Assembly: GCA_013289615.1 (NCBI GenBank)
Contig: JABCZO010000009.1
Coordinates: 53,189-117,188, forward strand
Source of the DNA: Gammaproteobacteria bacterium
GTDB taxonomy: Bacteria; Pseudomonadota; Gammaproteobacteria; Steroidobacterales; Steroidobacteraceae
Direction: 5' to 3'
Length of the DNA stretch: 64,000 nt
The position numbers were made by a program, and so were the translations under genes. Shown here piece by piece: positions 42,208-52,376 of this stretch. The first letter of the stretch is position 1. Every line of letters starts with the position of its first letter. Under the pieces are notes generated by a model. The model searched no databases and was not told the origin of the DNA. It saw only the letters and a program-made list of their open reading frames with translations.

Positions 42208-43014
42208 ATGCAAATCCGGGCTGGCTATGAGTTGATCTATCAGTTTCCCAAGGCCACGCCGATGATCCTGGCGCTGAATATTCATCACAGCAGGGCGGCT
42301 GATCTGCTGCGGCCGGATCGGCTGCAAACCGATCCGCCGGTTGCGGTGACCGCGTACCGCGATAAATTCGGAAACTGGTGCAGCCGGCTGGTCGCGCCAT
42401 CGGGCAGGATCCGGCTATCGGCGGATGCGATAGTGCAGGATTCGGGTGTGCCCGAGCCGATCGTGCCCAGCGCACACCAGCATGAGGTGCAGGATCTGCC
42501 CGAGCAGACACTGGTGTTCCTGCTCGGCAGCCGCTACTGCGAGACCGATTGCCTGGCCGACATTGCCTGGAATCTGTTCGCCAGCACTGCCCTCGGCTGG
42601 CCGCGGGTGCAGGCCATCTGTGACTTCGTGCACAACCATCTGGTGTTCGGTTATCAGTTTGCCCGATCGACCAAGTCCGCGCTGCAGGCCTACAACGATC
42701 GCAACGGCGTCTGCCGCGACTTCGCGCATCTGGCGATTACCTTCTGTCGCTGCATGAACATACCGGCTCGCTACTGCACCGGATATCTGGGCGACATCGG
42801 TGTGCCGCAGATGGATGCGCCGATGGACTTCTCCGGCTGGTTCGAAGCCTATCTGGACGGTGCCTGGTACGCCTTCGATGCCCGCCACAATCAGCCACGG
42901 ATCGGACGCATCCTCATCGCGCACGGTCGCGACGCAGCGGACGTGGCGATCAGCACCGCATTCGGTCCCGGCACGCTCGAGAGCTTCCGGGTGTGGACCG
43001 ATCAGGTCGCCTAG
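42208..43014 (+). CDS. Transglutaminase-like protein
   Basis: 268 residues from ATG 42208 with AGAGG seven bases upstream; an ATG at 42202 sits on that site. The papain-like transglutaminase core holds the nucleophile Cys in NGVCRDFAHLAITFCR and the acidic residue in WYAFDARHN. Where the core of this fold usually has His-Ala-Trp, this protein has Ser-Gly-Trp (FSGWFEAYL). Whether a different His serves cannot be told. An N-terminal domain (IRAGYELIYQFPKATPMILALNIHH) is typical of the group often found next to alpha-E proteins. No such partner is seen here. Confidence 0.85.
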   Translation: MQIRAGYELIYQFPKATPMILALNIHHSRAADLLRPDRLQTDPPVAVTAYRDKFGNWCSRLVAPSGRIRLSADAIVQDSGVPEPIVPSAHQHEVQDLPEQTLVFLLGSRYCETDCLADIAWNLFASTALGWPRVQAICDFVHNHLVFGYQFARSTKSALQAYNDRNGVCRDFAHLAITFCRCMNIPARYCTGYLGDIGVPQMDAPMDFSGWFEAYLDGAWYAFDARHNQPRIGRILIAHGRDAADVAISTAFGPGTLESFRVWTDQVA

Positions 43015-43041
43015 GCCGCCGCAGGTTGGGGCACATCAGCG

Positions 43042-43878
43042 ATGAATGACCTTAAGGTTGGGGAACACGACGTCCTGTCGACGCTTCGGCCCGACAGCCT
43101 GATCGGAGCGCTGGTCTATCTGCTGCTGTTCGTGATCGTGGCGATGCTGCTGTCGCGCGGCCTGCGCACCGCCGTGCATGCGGCCATGACGCGACAGGCG
43201 CAGATCGATCGGACCACGATCAGTTTCGTGCAGCAGCTGGCCTCGGCGTTCATCTGGGTGCTGATGCTGATCCTGTACGCGCACCTGATTCCGGTGCTGC
43301 GCGCGATGGGCACGGCGTTGCTCGCCGGCGCCAGCATCGCCTCGGTCGTCATTGGTCTGGCGGCGCAGAGTACGCTCGGCAACCTGGTCGCGGGAGTTGC
43401 GATCACGATCTACCGGCCGTTTCGCCTGGGCGATACGCTGCAGATGGCATCACCGACGGGAACCGAGATTGGCACCGTGGAGATGATCTCGCTGGGCTAT
43501 ACGACGCTGCGCGCGCCCGACGGCCGCCTGATCGTCCTGCCCAACAGCGTCGCGGCCAGTCAGGTGATGATCAATCTAAGCCAGACCTTCACCCCATGGC
43601 AGATGTCGATCACCATCCGCATCGGCCGCAGCGCGGACCTGGAGGCAGCGCGCAGGCTCGCGATCAGTGTTGCCGCCGAATCCGTCGGCGAGAAGGCGGT
43701 CTATGGCTGCTATCTGACCAGGATGGAGCCCGCCAGTGCGGTGCTGGAGCTGCGCCTGCAGGCGCCGGATGCGGGCAGCCGCGAGTCGCTGCGCTCGACC
43801 TTGCTCGAACAGCTGGCGCGGCGGTTTGCCCGGGCCGAATGGGGGGCAGGCGCTACGGAACCGGCGAGCTTTTCCTGA
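43042..43878 (+). CDS. MscS-family mechanosensitive ion channel
   Basis: 278 residues. Three N-terminal membrane segments (about 20-40, 60-85 and 88-110) end in a pore helix with a Gly/Ala-rich AGASIASVVIGLAAQSTLGNLVAGV pattern, here in two short blocks. A beta domain (YRPFRLGDTLQM) and a C-terminal alpha/beta domain follow. This is a small-conductance osmotic safety valve. It starts 27 bases after the transglutaminase-like gene; a strong ribosome site is not seen. Confidence 0.93.
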   Translation: MNDLKVGEHDVLSTLRPDSLIGALVYLLLFVIVAMLLSRGLRTAVHAAMTRQAQIDRTTISFVQQLASAFIWVLMLILYAHLIPVLRAMGTALLAGASIASVVIGLAAQSTLGNLVAGVAITIYRPFRLGDTLQMASPTGTEIGTVEMISLGYTTLRAPDGRLIVLPNSVAASQVMINLSQTFTPWQMSITIRIGRSADLEAARRLAISVAAESVGEKAVYGCYLTRMEPASAVLELRLQAPDAGSRESLRSTLLEQLARRFARAEWGAGATEPASFS

Positions 43879-43946
43879 AATGCTTAGGCGAGCGCTGTCA
43901 ATACGGCGTGCCGAATGTACAGCTCGGCTTGATCATCACGTCGAGC

Positions 43947-43976
43947 TTAACCCTGGCAACGCCGCTGCGGTATATT
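43947..43976 (+). promoter_or_regulatory. Possible sigma-70 promoter before the small gene at 44020
   Basis: A weak -35 TTAACC (43947-43952) and a good -10 TATATT (43971-43976) are 18 bases apart. This fits a promoter for the 101-residue gene that begins 44 bases later. Sequence evidence only. Confidence 0.35.
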
Positions 43977-44019
43977 CGCACGCCGATTCCAATAACGAAC
44001 CGCACCAGGAGGGTCAGCC

Positions 44020-44325
44020 ATGCGCATGATGCTTAGCGTTTCAATTCCCCACGAACCCTGCAACACACTGATCAGAGGCAACAAGTTCGGCCCGCTGCTG
44101 AAAAAGATCATGGATGAGCTCAAACCGGAAGCGGCCTATTTCACCGAAATGGATGGTACCCGGGGTGCGGTGCTGATCATTGAAGTGTCCGATCCGTCCA
44201 GGGTTCCGGCGCTGGCGGAGCCGTTCTTTCTTAATCTTAACGCCGATTGCCGTTTTCGAATCTGCATGTCGCCGGCCGACCTGAGCAAAGCGGGACTGGA
44301 CGAGCTGGTGAAGCGCTGGGGTTAA
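44020..44325 (+). CDS. Small conserved hypothetical protein
   Basis: 101 residues, ATG 44020 with AGGAGGG at 44007-44013, one of the best ribosome sites in the window. The sequence MRMMLSVSIPHEP and a middle motif DPSRVPALAEPFFLNLNADCRFRI look like a small ferredoxin-fold (dimeric alpha/beta-barrel type) protein family seen in many bacteria. Function is unknown. No signal or membrane segment. Confidence 0.7.
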   Translation: MRMMLSVSIPHEPCNTLIRGNKFGPLLKKIMDELKPEAAYFTEMDGTRGAVLIIEVSDPSRVPALAEPFFLNLNADCRFRICMSPADLSKAGLDELVKRWG

Positions 44326-44356
44326 GCAGCGATCGCTCGAGCGGGGCACGCAACCG

Positions 44357-45334
44357 CTAGCCGATCCGTTCCATCTCCTGCCGGCTGAGGCGGATTCTGG
44401 CCGCCGCGATATTCTCTTCCAGGTGATCGACGCGGGATGTGCCCGGAATCGGCAATATGAGCGGCGATCGTGTCAGCAGCCACGCCAGCGTTGCCTGCGC
44501 CATGTCGATATGCCGCTCGTTGGCAATCGCCTCGAGCGTGGCAAGCCGCGGATCAGGCGCGGCAGCCGCCTGCGCACGCTGCGCGAGCGGTGCCCAGGGC
44601 AGGAAGGCGATGTGCTCGCGCTCGCAGATCGCGAGCACGTCGTCCGACTGGCGATCGGCGACGTTGTAGCGATTCTGCACCGAGACGATTTTGACGATCG
44701 CCTGTGCTTTGGCGAGTTGCTCCGGGTCGACGTTCGACAGCCCGACATGATGGATCTTGCCCTGCTGCTGAAGTTTGGCCAGTTCGCCGACCGAGTCCTC
44801 GAACGGGACCTTCGGATCCGGCCGATGCAGCTGGTAGAGCGCGATCTGTTCCAGCTTCAAGCGCGCAAGGCTCGCCTCGCAGGCCTCGCGCAGATGCTCG
44901 GGTCGGCCATCGGGTACCCACTCCTGCGCGTTGGGGCGGACCTGCCCGCCCTTGGTGGCAATCACCAGGCCCTTCGGATAGGGATACAGCGCGTCCTTGA
45001 TAAGCCGCTCGCTGACATAGGGTCCGTACGCGTCGGCGGTATCGATGAAGTTGGTGCCGAGTTCAAGCGCGCGCCGCAGCACGGCACGAGCCTCCTTGCC
45101 ATCACGCGGCTCGCCCCAGATCCCATCGCCGGTGATACGCATCGCACCGAAGCCAAGGCGGCTGACCAGCAGGTCGCCGCCGATCGACAGCCTGCCGGCA
45201 GCGGCCGCGGGTCGGCTGGGATCAAAGCTCGATCCGCGCTGCGCAATTGCGAATGCCGACGGACTGAGCGCCGCGCCGGTTAATGCCGCGCTGCCACGAA
45301 TCAGAAAACCGCGGCGAGAGGGGTTGGCAATCAT
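44357..45334 (-). CDS. Aldo/keto reductase, Tat-exported
   Basis: 325 residues. A twin-arginine signal (SRRGFLIRG, residues 6-14) with a following hydrophobic stretch and Ala-rich cleavage site suggests folded export, probably with a cofactor. The AKR core has FIDTADAYGPYVSERLIKDAL with the catalytic Asp and Tyr, Lys in VIATKGGQV and His in LYQLHRPDP. NADPH is the likely coenzyme. ATG 45334 has GGAG upstream. A typical AKR is cytoplasmic, so the Tat signal is notable. Confidence 0.9.
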   Translation of the reverse strand: MIANPSRRGFLIRGSAALTGAALSPSAFAIAQRGSSFDPSRPAAAAGRLSIGGDLLVSRLGFGAMRITGDGIWGEPRDGKEARAVLRRALELGTNFIDTADAYGPYVSERLIKDALYPYPKGLVIATKGGQVRPNAQEWVPDGRPEHLREACEASLARLKLEQIALYQLHRPDPKVPFEDSVGELAKLQQQGKIHHVGLSNVDPEQLAKAQAIVKIVSVQNRYNVADRQSDDVLAICEREHIAFLPWAPLAQRAQAAAAPDPRLATLEAIANERHIDMAQATLAWLLTRSPLILPIPGTSRVDHLEENIAAARIRLSRQEMERIG

Positions 45335-45352
45335 GAGCCATTACTCCGAAAA

Positions 45353-45649
45353 TCAGGTTTTCATGCCGCTTACCGCTCGGCAACGGCTTCCAGACCGCGT
45401 CACACTATAGATAGGATACAGCTCGATGCGATGGATCATCAAATCGCGCTCATCGACACGATTGAACTCGACAACTGGGTGTTGACTGCCGTGGCAGTAG
45501 CTCACCGGATCGAGCAGCAGGCCACGATGTAGGCCGCTATTCGGTGGGCAACACCCGTCATCGTTCAGGTAGCTGTGAAACCTGGAAGGCAAGACGGCTG
45601 TTCGGCGGTTGCAGCTGCGCTCCCGTGGCCAACTGCAGGATCGGCGCAT
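45353..45649 (-). CDS. Small Cys-containing hypothetical ORF coupled to the GGDEF-EAL gene
   Basis: 98 residues starting at an ATG that shares its A with the TAA stop of the preceding gene (TAATG). This overlap is typical of translational coupling. Six cysteines are spread over the protein (MRRSCSW, RSCNRR, DDGCCPP, SYCHG, SRCRAV). The middle part is HSYLNDDGCCPPNSGLHRGLLLDPVSYCHGS-like. I do not recognise a family. Codon use is less GC-biased than in neighbouring genes, so it could be a real small gene, a remnant or chance. Confidence 0.35.
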   Translation of the reverse strand: MRRSCSWPRERSCNRRTAVLPSRFHSYLNDDGCCPPNSGLHRGLLLDPVSYCHGSQHPVVEFNRVDERDLMIHRIELYPIYSVTRSGSRCRAVSGMKT

Positions 45650-47556
45650 TATCCGATCAACGCCTTCAGTCGCTGCGTGCGGGTGCCCTCGAGCACCGCG
45701 TCCACCCGGCGCAGTAGCTGCTCTGCATCGGCCGCCGGCAGCGCCGCGCCCAGCAGGTATCCCTGCGCCTCGTGGCACTGATGTTCCTGCAGGAACATCA
45801 GCTGCGAGATGTTCTCGACGCCCTCGGCAGTCACATCGATGCGTAACGAACGTGACATCGCGATGATGGCAGATGCGATGGCGCGATCGTCGCTGCATTC
45901 GTTGAGGCTGGTGACAAACGATCGATCGATCTTGAGCCGGTTGACCGCGAAGCGGCGCAGGCGCGCAAGGCTCGAGTAGCCGGTGCCGAAATCGTCGATG
46001 GCCAGGGCGACGCCGAGCGCCTTGAGCTGGTCGATCGCCTTCTCAGCCCAGGCCTCGTCGTTCATGATCACGGTTTCGGTGATTTCGAGTTCCAGCTTCG
46101 ACGGGTCGAGACCGGTCTCCTGCAGGATCGCCCCGACCTGGCTCGGGAACTGGCTGAGCGCGAATTGCCGGCCGGACACGTTGACCGACATCCGGATCAG
46201 CGGCAGCCCCTCGTCGTGCCAGGCTTTCGCCTGGGCGCAGGCGCTTCGCAGCACCCAGTCGCCGATCGGCAGTATCAGGCCGGTTTCCTCGGCTACCGAG
46301 ATAAATTCCGACGGCGGCACAACGCCGAGCTGGTCATTGGTCCAACGCAGCAACGCTTCCATGCCGGAGATGTGGCCGGTGCGAATGTCGAACAGCGGCT
46401 GGTAGTTGAGGGTGAATTCGTTGCGCTGCAGCGCGCCGCGCAGCTTGTCCTCGATGGTGAAGCGCTGTAGCGCGCTGGCATTCATCGCGGCATCGAAGAA
46501 TGAATAGGTCCCGGGACTCTTGCGCTTGGAGAAGTACATCGCCAGATCCGCATTGCGCAGCAACGTCTCGGCATCGGCTCCATCGTTGGGGAATATCGCG
46601 ATGCCGACGCTCGGTGTGACCACCAGCGAATTAAGCGCGAGCTGCATCGGCTCCCGCAGCGCGCCGATGATGCGCTCGGCGATCACACCGGCGTCGGCCG
46701 GCTTTCGGATATTGGGCAGCAGCACCATGAATTCGTCACCGCCCAGTCGCGCCAGATCCCCAGGGCGCGCTATCGAGCTTGAGTCGATGCTGCGGGAATC
46801 GCTATAGCGCAGCGAGCTGCGCAGCCGCGCGGCGACCACGCGCAGCAGTTCATCGCCGACCGCGTGACCGAGGGTGTCGTTGACGCGCTTGAAATTGTCC
46901 AGATCCAGATACAGGACGGCCAGGGTGCGCTCATGCAGCGTCGCCGCCTCGATGGCGCTGACCAGGCGGTTGCGGGACTGCTCCCGATTCGGCAGGCCCG
47001 TCAGTGAGTCGAAATAGGCCAGCTTGACCACGGTGCGCTCGGCGCGCCATTTGCTGGCCAGCGCAATCGTCATCTGTCGTACTTCGTGGGGATGAAATGG
47101 CTTTTGCAGATACGACAATTTTTCTTCCGGCGGCACAATGCCGCCGATTTCGCACGGATCGACATCGGAATAGGCGGTGCAGATGACGATTTCAATGGCC
47201 GGATCAAGCTCCCGGATGCGCGCTGCGGCCCATACTCCATCCGGGCCGGGCGGCATGCGCATGTCCAGAAACACCACCGCGAACGGCAGCTCCATGGCCA
47301 GCGCTTCCTTGACCGCCGCGACCGCCGTTTCCGCACCGTCGCAGAATACCGGGTCGAAAGTGGCAGCGCGCGACCCGGGCTGCGCCGGCGGCGGCGCAAT
47401 CTCGGTCTTGCGGAACAAGCGTGTGCGCAGATCATGAAACACCGCCAGATCGCGGTTCACGTCCGCTTCCAGCAGGATCTGCCGATAGGCATCTCGTACC
47501 TCACCCTCGTCATCGACGACGAGGACCCGAATGGGGGTTTGGCTTCGCTCTGACAC
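45649..47556 (-). CDS. REC-GGDEF-EAL cyclic-di-GMP protein
   Basis: 635 residues from GTG 47556, preceded by GAGG at 47563-47566; a GTG at 47568 overlaps the kinase stop (GTGA). The receiver has phospho-acceptor Asp98 (FLDMRMP) but an insertion of about 45 residues between its first acidic motif and the rest. A diguanylate cyclase domain has an intact GGDEF (272-276), and the phosphodiesterase domain an intact EALLRW (Glu400). Both activities may exist, with the receiver switching them. It is translationally coupled to the kinase before it and to a small ORF after it. Confidence 0.93.
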   Translation of the reverse strand: MSERSQTPIRVLVVDDEGEVRDAYRQILLEADVNRDLAVFHDLRTRLFRKTEIAPPPAQPGSRAATFDPVFCDGAETAVAAVKEALAMELPFAVVFLDMRMPPGPDGVWAAARIRELDPAIEIVICTAYSDVDPCEIGGIVPPEEKLSYLQKPFHPHEVRQMTIALASKWRAERTVVKLAYFDSLTGLPNREQSRNRLVSAIEAATLHERTLAVLYLDLDNFKRVNDTLGHAVGDELLRVVAARLRSSLRYSDSRSIDSSSIARPGDLARLGGDEFMVLLPNIRKPADAGVIAERIIGALREPMQLALNSLVVTPSVGIAIFPNDGADAETLLRNADLAMYFSKRKSPGTYSFFDAAMNASALQRFTIEDKLRGALQRNEFTLNYQPLFDIRTGHISGMEALLRWTNDQLGVVPPSEFISVAEETGLILPIGDWVLRSACAQAKAWHDEGLPLIRMSVNVSGRQFALSQFPSQVGAILQETGLDPSKLELEITETVIMNDEAWAEKAIDQLKALGVALAIDDFGTGYSSLARLRRFAVNRLKIDRSFVTSLNECSDDRAIASAIIAMSRSLRIDVTAEGVENISQLMFLQEHQCHEAQGYLLGAALPAADAEQLLRRVDAVLEGTRTQRLKALIG

Positions 47557-47564
47557 GGTTGACC

Positions 47565-49424
47565 TCACGCGGCTTCGACGCTGGCCCGGGTATTGCGGGC
47601 GACCAGCGGCAGCATCAAGTGCATGGATGCGCCAAGTCCGGGACCATCGCTTGCGGCCCATATCCGGCCGCCGAGCGCGCTGATGGCATTGGAGCACCAG
47701 TGCAGCCCGATCCCGTAGTTGGTTCCTTTGGATTTGGTCGAGAATCCCTTCTCGAATACCCGATCGAGATTGGCGGCGGCAATGCCTACGCCGTCGTCCT
47801 GGCAGTGCAGGTGCAGCTGTTCATGGTCGGCGTTGCGAACGATCTGCGCGCTGACGCGCAGCACGCCCTTGTCCTTGCCGGCATCACGCACCGCGTCTGC
47901 GGCGTTGATGATCAGATTCTGCAGCACCAGCCGCAGCACCGTTCGGGCCACGTGAACGACGCCGACCTGGCGTAACGACTCGTCGGTATCGATGACCAGG
48001 CGCTGGCGGCAGGAATCGGGCACGACCTCCAGCGACTGGGCTATGAGTTCCGGAAGGCGTACCGACTCGACCACGTGCTCGTTGCGGCTCGATCGCATCT
48101 GCTCCGACAACGCGCTCTGCACGATGCCGGTCTGGCGGGTCAATACTGCTACATCCTCTTGCGCTGCCTTGAGGGTGTGCGCGAGCTCGGCGCATGCGAG
48201 GCGCATGAATTCCTCGAGATCGGCACACCGCACGGCGTCCGCCGTGCCGCGCCGGAGCTCGTCGAGTGCCTGTTCGGCGTCCGCCGCCGGCGCCTGTCGC
48301 AGCCGCTGGCTCAACCCGGATAGTCTGACGCCGATGGGAGTCATCGCGTTGCCAAGGTTGTGCAGCACGCCTTTGGCGAGTTCTGCAAATCCGGCATGAA
48401 AGGACTGGTCGACCAGCTGCCGGCGGGATTGGGCAACACGCTCCACCATGCGATCGAACTCGCGCGCCAGCAGGCCGATTTCGTCGTTGCCGTGAAGGTC
48501 CAGGCGAGCCGTCAGGTCTTCGCTATTGCCGATTGCCACCGCGTGACGTGTCACCTTTGACAACGGCTTGAGCACTACGCGATTCAGCACCAGCACCAGC
48601 AGCACCAGTACCACGATGGCCGCCGCGATGAGACAGGCCGACGCGTAGGCGATGGCAGTATGGCCGCGCTGCGTGATGCGGCGCGGTACATCGACGCGCA
48701 GAGCCATCAGCGGACGGCCGTAGACATCGTTGACCGCACGAAATACCTGTGTGATGTCCGCCGTCTCCGTCAACTGACCCGGTGTGCGCGCATCGTTCGC
48801 CGGTGCCATCGACACCAGGGCCTGCGCCTGTGCCGCGATGCGTTGGATCTCGGCGTCCGACAGCAGCCGCCCGAGCATCACCATGCCGCGTTGCGGGCCG
48901 CCGCCGTTGCCATCCAGCACCGGCGCGGCGGCGATCATCATGATGCCGCGATTTGTCTGCAGAAAGCCTTTCGCGGCGCGGCCCTCGCGCAGACTGGCGC
49001 GCCACGGAAAATCAGCGGGCCACGCCTTGGCAGCGACAAAATCGATGTCGAGTGGCTGTTCGGTGTTCAGGTCGAGCGCACTGGACATCACGAAATTGCC
49101 GTTGACATCGACCACCAGCATCGTATTGACCTGCAGTTGCTTTAGGCCCACGGTGGTGACGTTGGCGCGCACGTAATCGGGGTTGTGATCGATCACGAAG
49201 CGATAGGTGTCTTCCCAGTTGCCCCAATCCGCAGCCGATAGTGCCAGGCGGTCCAGAGTCAGATCGAGCGCATAGCTGATGCGTCGCATGGCAGTGCGCG
49301 CGTCGTCGCGCTCGAGCTCGGCGAAGCTCGGCATCAGGATACGGTGCTCGACCACAATCTGAACCACGCCCAGGACCGCGAGCATGGATGCGACCAGCGC
49401 GATTACCTTGGGTCGTATCGTCAT
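47565..49424 (-). CDS. CHASE4-type membrane sensor histidine kinase
   Basis: 619 residues. A membrane segment near 7-27, a periplasmic CHASE4 domain ([24 protein letters not shown] near 65-90), a second membrane segment near 262-288 and a HAMP domain follow. The phospho-acceptor is probably His355 in a [11 protein letters not shown] motif, a different H-box type from classical HisKA. A HATPase domain with IINAADAV and CQDDGVGI ends it. It is the first gene of the unit with the REC-GGDEF-EAL protein, likely its partner. Confidence 0.92.
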   Translation of the reverse strand: MTIRPKVIALVASMLAVLGVVQIVVEHRILMPSFAELERDDARTAMRRISYALDLTLDRLALSAADWGNWEDTYRFVIDHNPDYVRANVTTVGLKQLQVNTMLVVDVNGNFVMSSALDLNTEQPLDIDFVAAKAWPADFPWRASLREGRAAKGFLQTNRGIMMIAAAPVLDGNGGGPQRGMVMLGRLLSDAEIQRIAAQAQALVSMAPANDARTPGQLTETADITQVFRAVNDVYGRPLMALRVDVPRRITQRGHTAIAYASACLIAAAIVVLVLLVLVLNRVVLKPLSKVTRHAVAIGNSEDLTARLDLHGNDEIGLLAREFDRMVERVAQSRRQLVDQSFHAGFAELAKGVLHNLGNAMTPIGVRLSGLSQRLRQAPAADAEQALDELRRGTADAVRCADLEEFMRLACAELAHTLKAAQEDVAVLTRQTGIVQSALSEQMRSSRNEHVVESVRLPELIAQSLEVVPDSCRQRLVIDTDESLRQVGVVHVARTVLRLVLQNLIINAADAVRDAGKDKGVLRVSAQIVRNADHEQLHLHCQDDGVGIAAANLDRVFEKGFSTKSKGTNYGIGLHWCSNAISALGGRIWAASDGPGLGASMHLMLPLVARNTRASVEAA

Positions 49425-49517
49425 CCATGAAGACTAATTTGTCCCGGCGGATCCGAACCTTACGTGACTCTCAAATCGGTAATCGCGGCTCTCGCAGCGG
49501 GCAGGAAGTGACGGCCG

Positions 49518-50963
49518 TCACATAATTACGGCGGCTGGCGTGGCTGGCGTGGCTGGTGTGCGCAGGAACAGCGCACCGGTAAGCGCGGCCAGCGCCGCAC
49601 AGATCGCCCCCAGAAGAAACGCCGCCTGATAGCCGTTGCCCAGGGCGGCCAGATGGTCGGTTCCGGCGGCGAGCAGGGCACTGGTGCGGTGGGCCGCGAC
49701 ACTGGCGAGAAGCGCAAGACCGAGCGCGCCGCCCATCATGAACGAGGTGTTCACGATGCCCGATGCCAGGCCGGACTCGTTCGGATCGGCGTCGCTCATC
49801 GCCGCCAGAAGCACCGGATTGAATGCAATGCCGGCGCCGATGCCGAGCAGAATCATTCCCGGCAGAACATCAATCGCAAAACTGCCGTGCACCGGCGCCC
49901 TGGCGAACAGCAGCAGTCCGATGGCCGCCAGCAGCAGTCCGGCGGCGAGCGGGCGCCGGTTGCCGAAGCGCAGCACCAGCCTGGCGGACACGCCAAGCGA
50001 GCAGGCAGCCATGATCAGGTTGGAAGGCAGGAAGGCCAGGCCGACCTGCAGCGGTGTGTATCCGAGCACCAGCTGCATATAGAGCGCGGACATGAAAAAC
50101 CATGCGAACATCGCCGCGGCCCACAACACACCGACGATATTGGCGATCGTGATATTGCGCCGCCGGAACAGGCGCAGCGGGATCATCGGCGCCCGCGCAC
50201 GCGTCTCGATCACCAGGAACGTCACCGATAGCGCGGCCACAGCCGCCAGCACGCCGATCGTCTGTGCCGATCGCCAGCCGATTTCATTGCCGTTGACGAT
50301 CGCATAGATGGCAAACATGAGCGTAGCGGTCACCGTTACCGCGCCGGCAATGTCGAGGTGTGCGGCGCCGCCCGATTGGCCGCCGACGGCTGGCAGCAGC
50401 TTGAAGGACCACACCAGCACCCCGATACCGACCGGGATATTGACCAGGAATATCCAGTGCCAATTGAGTGCGTTGGTCAGCAAGCCGCCCAGCAGCACGC
50501 CGATGCTGCCGCCGCACGAACAGACGAAGCCAAACACACCCATCGCCCTGGCGCGCTCCGCCCCATCGACGAACAGCTGCATGATCAATGACAGTGCCAC
50601 TGCGTCGACGATCGCCCCGCCAAATCCCTGCAGCGCTCGCGCTGCAACCAGGAATGCGCGCGAGCCGGCCAGTCCGCAGGCCAGCGAGGCCAGCGTAAAT
50701 ATCCCGATGCCGATCAGGAACAGCCGGCGATGGCCGAACAGGTCCCCCAGCCGGCCACCGAGCAGCAAAAAGCCTCCCGAGGTGAGCAGATAGGCGTTGA
50801 CCACCCAGGCGAGCGACGCCTCGGAGAACCTGAAGTCGATCCGGATCGACGGCAGCGCGACGTTGACGATCGTCATATCGAGCACGATCATCAGCACGCC
50901 GAGGCAAAGCACGGCCAGTGCGCGCCAGCGCCCGGCTCGCGATTCGGAAGCCATATGCTGCAT
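49518..50963 (-). CDS. MFS transporter, DHA2 (EmrB/QacA) family
   Basis: 481 residues from ATG 50963 (TTG 50969 also in frame). Fourteen membrane segments are predicted. The 14-segment DHA2 signatures are seen: LDMTIVNVALPSI near residue 33, GGRLGDLFGHRRLFL and the motif near GLLTNALNWHWIFLVNIPVGI. It probably exports drugs or aromatic compounds by proton antiport. It is divergent from the FAD monooxygenase at 51149, which suggests a common substrate. Confidence 0.92.
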   Translation of the reverse strand: MQHMASESRAGRWRALAVLCLGVLMIVLDMTIVNVALPSIRIDFRFSEASLAWVVNAYLLTSGGFLLLGGRLGDLFGHRRLFLIGIGIFTLASLACGLAGSRAFLVAARALQGFGGAIVDAVALSLIMQLFVDGAERARAMGVFGFVCSCGGSIGVLLGGLLTNALNWHWIFLVNIPVGIGVLVWSFKLLPAVGGQSGGAAHLDIAGAVTVTATLMFAIYAIVNGNEIGWRSAQTIGVLAAVAALSVTFLVIETRARAPMIPLRLFRRRNITIANIVGVLWAAAMFAWFFMSALYMQLVLGYTPLQVGLAFLPSNLIMAACSLGVSARLVLRFGNRRPLAAGLLLAAIGLLLFARAPVHGSFAIDVLPGMILLGIGAGIAFNPVLLAAMSDADPNESGLASGIVNTSFMMGGALGLALLASVAAHRTSALLAAGTDHLAALGNGYQAAFLLGAICAALAALTGALFLRTPATPATPAAVIM

Positions 50964-51148
50964 GGTCAAGCAGTGGCGGGACGATCCCGGCGTCGGTCGG
51001 CAAGTGCCGCCGATTGCCGCAAGACTGCCCGGCTATGCATCCGTTAGAATTCGCCGCTACAGGAAATTGCCGGGTGAGGATATCAAATCCATGGCAACAC
51101 CGGCCGGTCGCGCTTACCTGCAGATAGACTCCGGGCCCTGATCGGCAG

Positions 51149-52357
51149 ATGAAGGCGCAAGTCTGCATAGTCGGGGGCGGACCGGCCGGAATGATGCTCG
51201 GCTACTTGCTGGGCCGTGCCGGCATCGAAACCTGCGTTCTGGAAAAGCACGCGGATTTTCTGCGCGATTTTCGCGGCGATACCGTGCATCCATCGACCCT
51301 GCAGATCATGCACGAGCTCGGGCTGCTGGAGGAGTTCCTGAGGCTGCCGCACTCTGAAATCCAAAACATCTCCGCCGAGATCGGCGAGCGTAGCTACAGG
51401 ATCGCGGACTTCCGGCACATTGCGGCCGCGTGCAGCTATATCGCCTTCATGCCGCAATGGGATTTTCTCAACTTCCTCGCGGAAAAAGCCCGCCAGTTCC
51501 CCACGCTGAAAGTGATTATGCAGGCGCATGTGACCGCGCTGGTGCAGGCGAACGGGCGCATCGTGGGCGTCGAGGCGACGATGCCTGCGAGTGCGCTGCA
51601 GGTGCGCGCCGAACTGGTGATCGGCTGCGACGGCCGCTCCTCCACGGTGCGAAAGGCGGCGGGCCTGGCGGTCCTGGATCTGGGCTCGCCCATCGATGTG
51701 CTGTGGTTCCGGCTGTCGAAGCGGCCCGGCGACCCGCAGCAGGTGCTCGGGCGTCTCAGCCGCGACACGATGCTGGTGACGATCGATCGCAACAGCTACT
51801 GGCAGTGCGCATTTGTCATCGCCAAGGGCGGCATCGAGCAGGTGCATGCCGGCGGGCTGGACGCGTTCAAGCGCCGCGTCGCCGCCGGCGCGCGCTTCCT
51901 TGCGAACCGCGTCGATGAGCTGAAGTCCTTTGACGATGTCAAACTGCTGAGCGTCGAGGTCGATCGGCTGACGAATTGGTGCAAGCCAGGCGTGCTGTGC
52001 ATCGGTGACGCCGCGCACGCCATGTCCCCGGTGGGCGGCGTGGGCATCAATCTGGCCATCCAGGACGCGGTCGCGACCGCCAATCTGCTGGCCTTCAGAC
52101 TGAAGAGCGGCACGCTGAAGGACGATGACCTCGAGCGCGTACAACGGCGTCGATTGTTCCCGGTAAAGGTCATCCAGCGGTTTCAGGTAGCTGTCCAGAA
52201 CCGGGTGCTCAAACCCGCGGTATCCGGGACGGTAGGGGAATTGAAAGCGCCCTGGGTCATCAGGCTGCTCGATCGCAGCGCCTGGCTGCGGCGCTGGCCG
52301 GCGCAGATCATGGGCCTCGGCGTGCGGCCCGAGCATGTGCGCTCCCCGGCAGCCTGA
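51149..52357 (+). CDS. FAD-dependent aromatic-type monooxygenase
   Basis: 402 residues. It has an N-terminal GxGxxG dinucleotide site (GGGPAGMMLGYLLGRAG), the DG motif in GCDGRSSTVRKAAG near 155 and the GD motif in LCIGDAAHAMSPVGGVGINLAIQDA near 287. The last is typical of group A flavin hydroxylases such as UbiH, PobA and TetX-type enzymes. It likely adds an oxygen to an aromatic or polycyclic substrate with NADPH. Neither substrate nor regulator is evident. It lies divergent to an MFS exporter. Confidence 0.9.
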   Translation: MKAQVCIVGGGPAGMMLGYLLGRAGIETCVLEKHADFLRDFRGDTVHPSTLQIMHELGLLEEFLRLPHSEIQNISAEIGERSYRIADFRHIAAACSYIAFMPQWDFLNFLAEKARQFPTLKVIMQAHVTALVQANGRIVGVEATMPASALQVRAELVIGCDGRSSTVRKAAGLAVLDLGSPIDVLWFRLSKRPGDPQQVLGRLSRDTMLVTIDRNSYWQCAFVIAKGGIEQVHAGGLDAFKRRVAAGARFLANRVDELKSFDDVKLLSVEVDRLTNWCKPGVLCIGDAAHAMSPVGGVGINLAIQDAVATANLLAFRLKSGTLKDDDLERVQRRRLFPVKVIQRFQVAVQNRVLKPAVSGTVGELKAPWVIRLLDRSAWLRRWPAQIMGLGVRPEHVRSPAA

Positions 52358-52376
52358 CTGAGAACCGGGAATGCGG

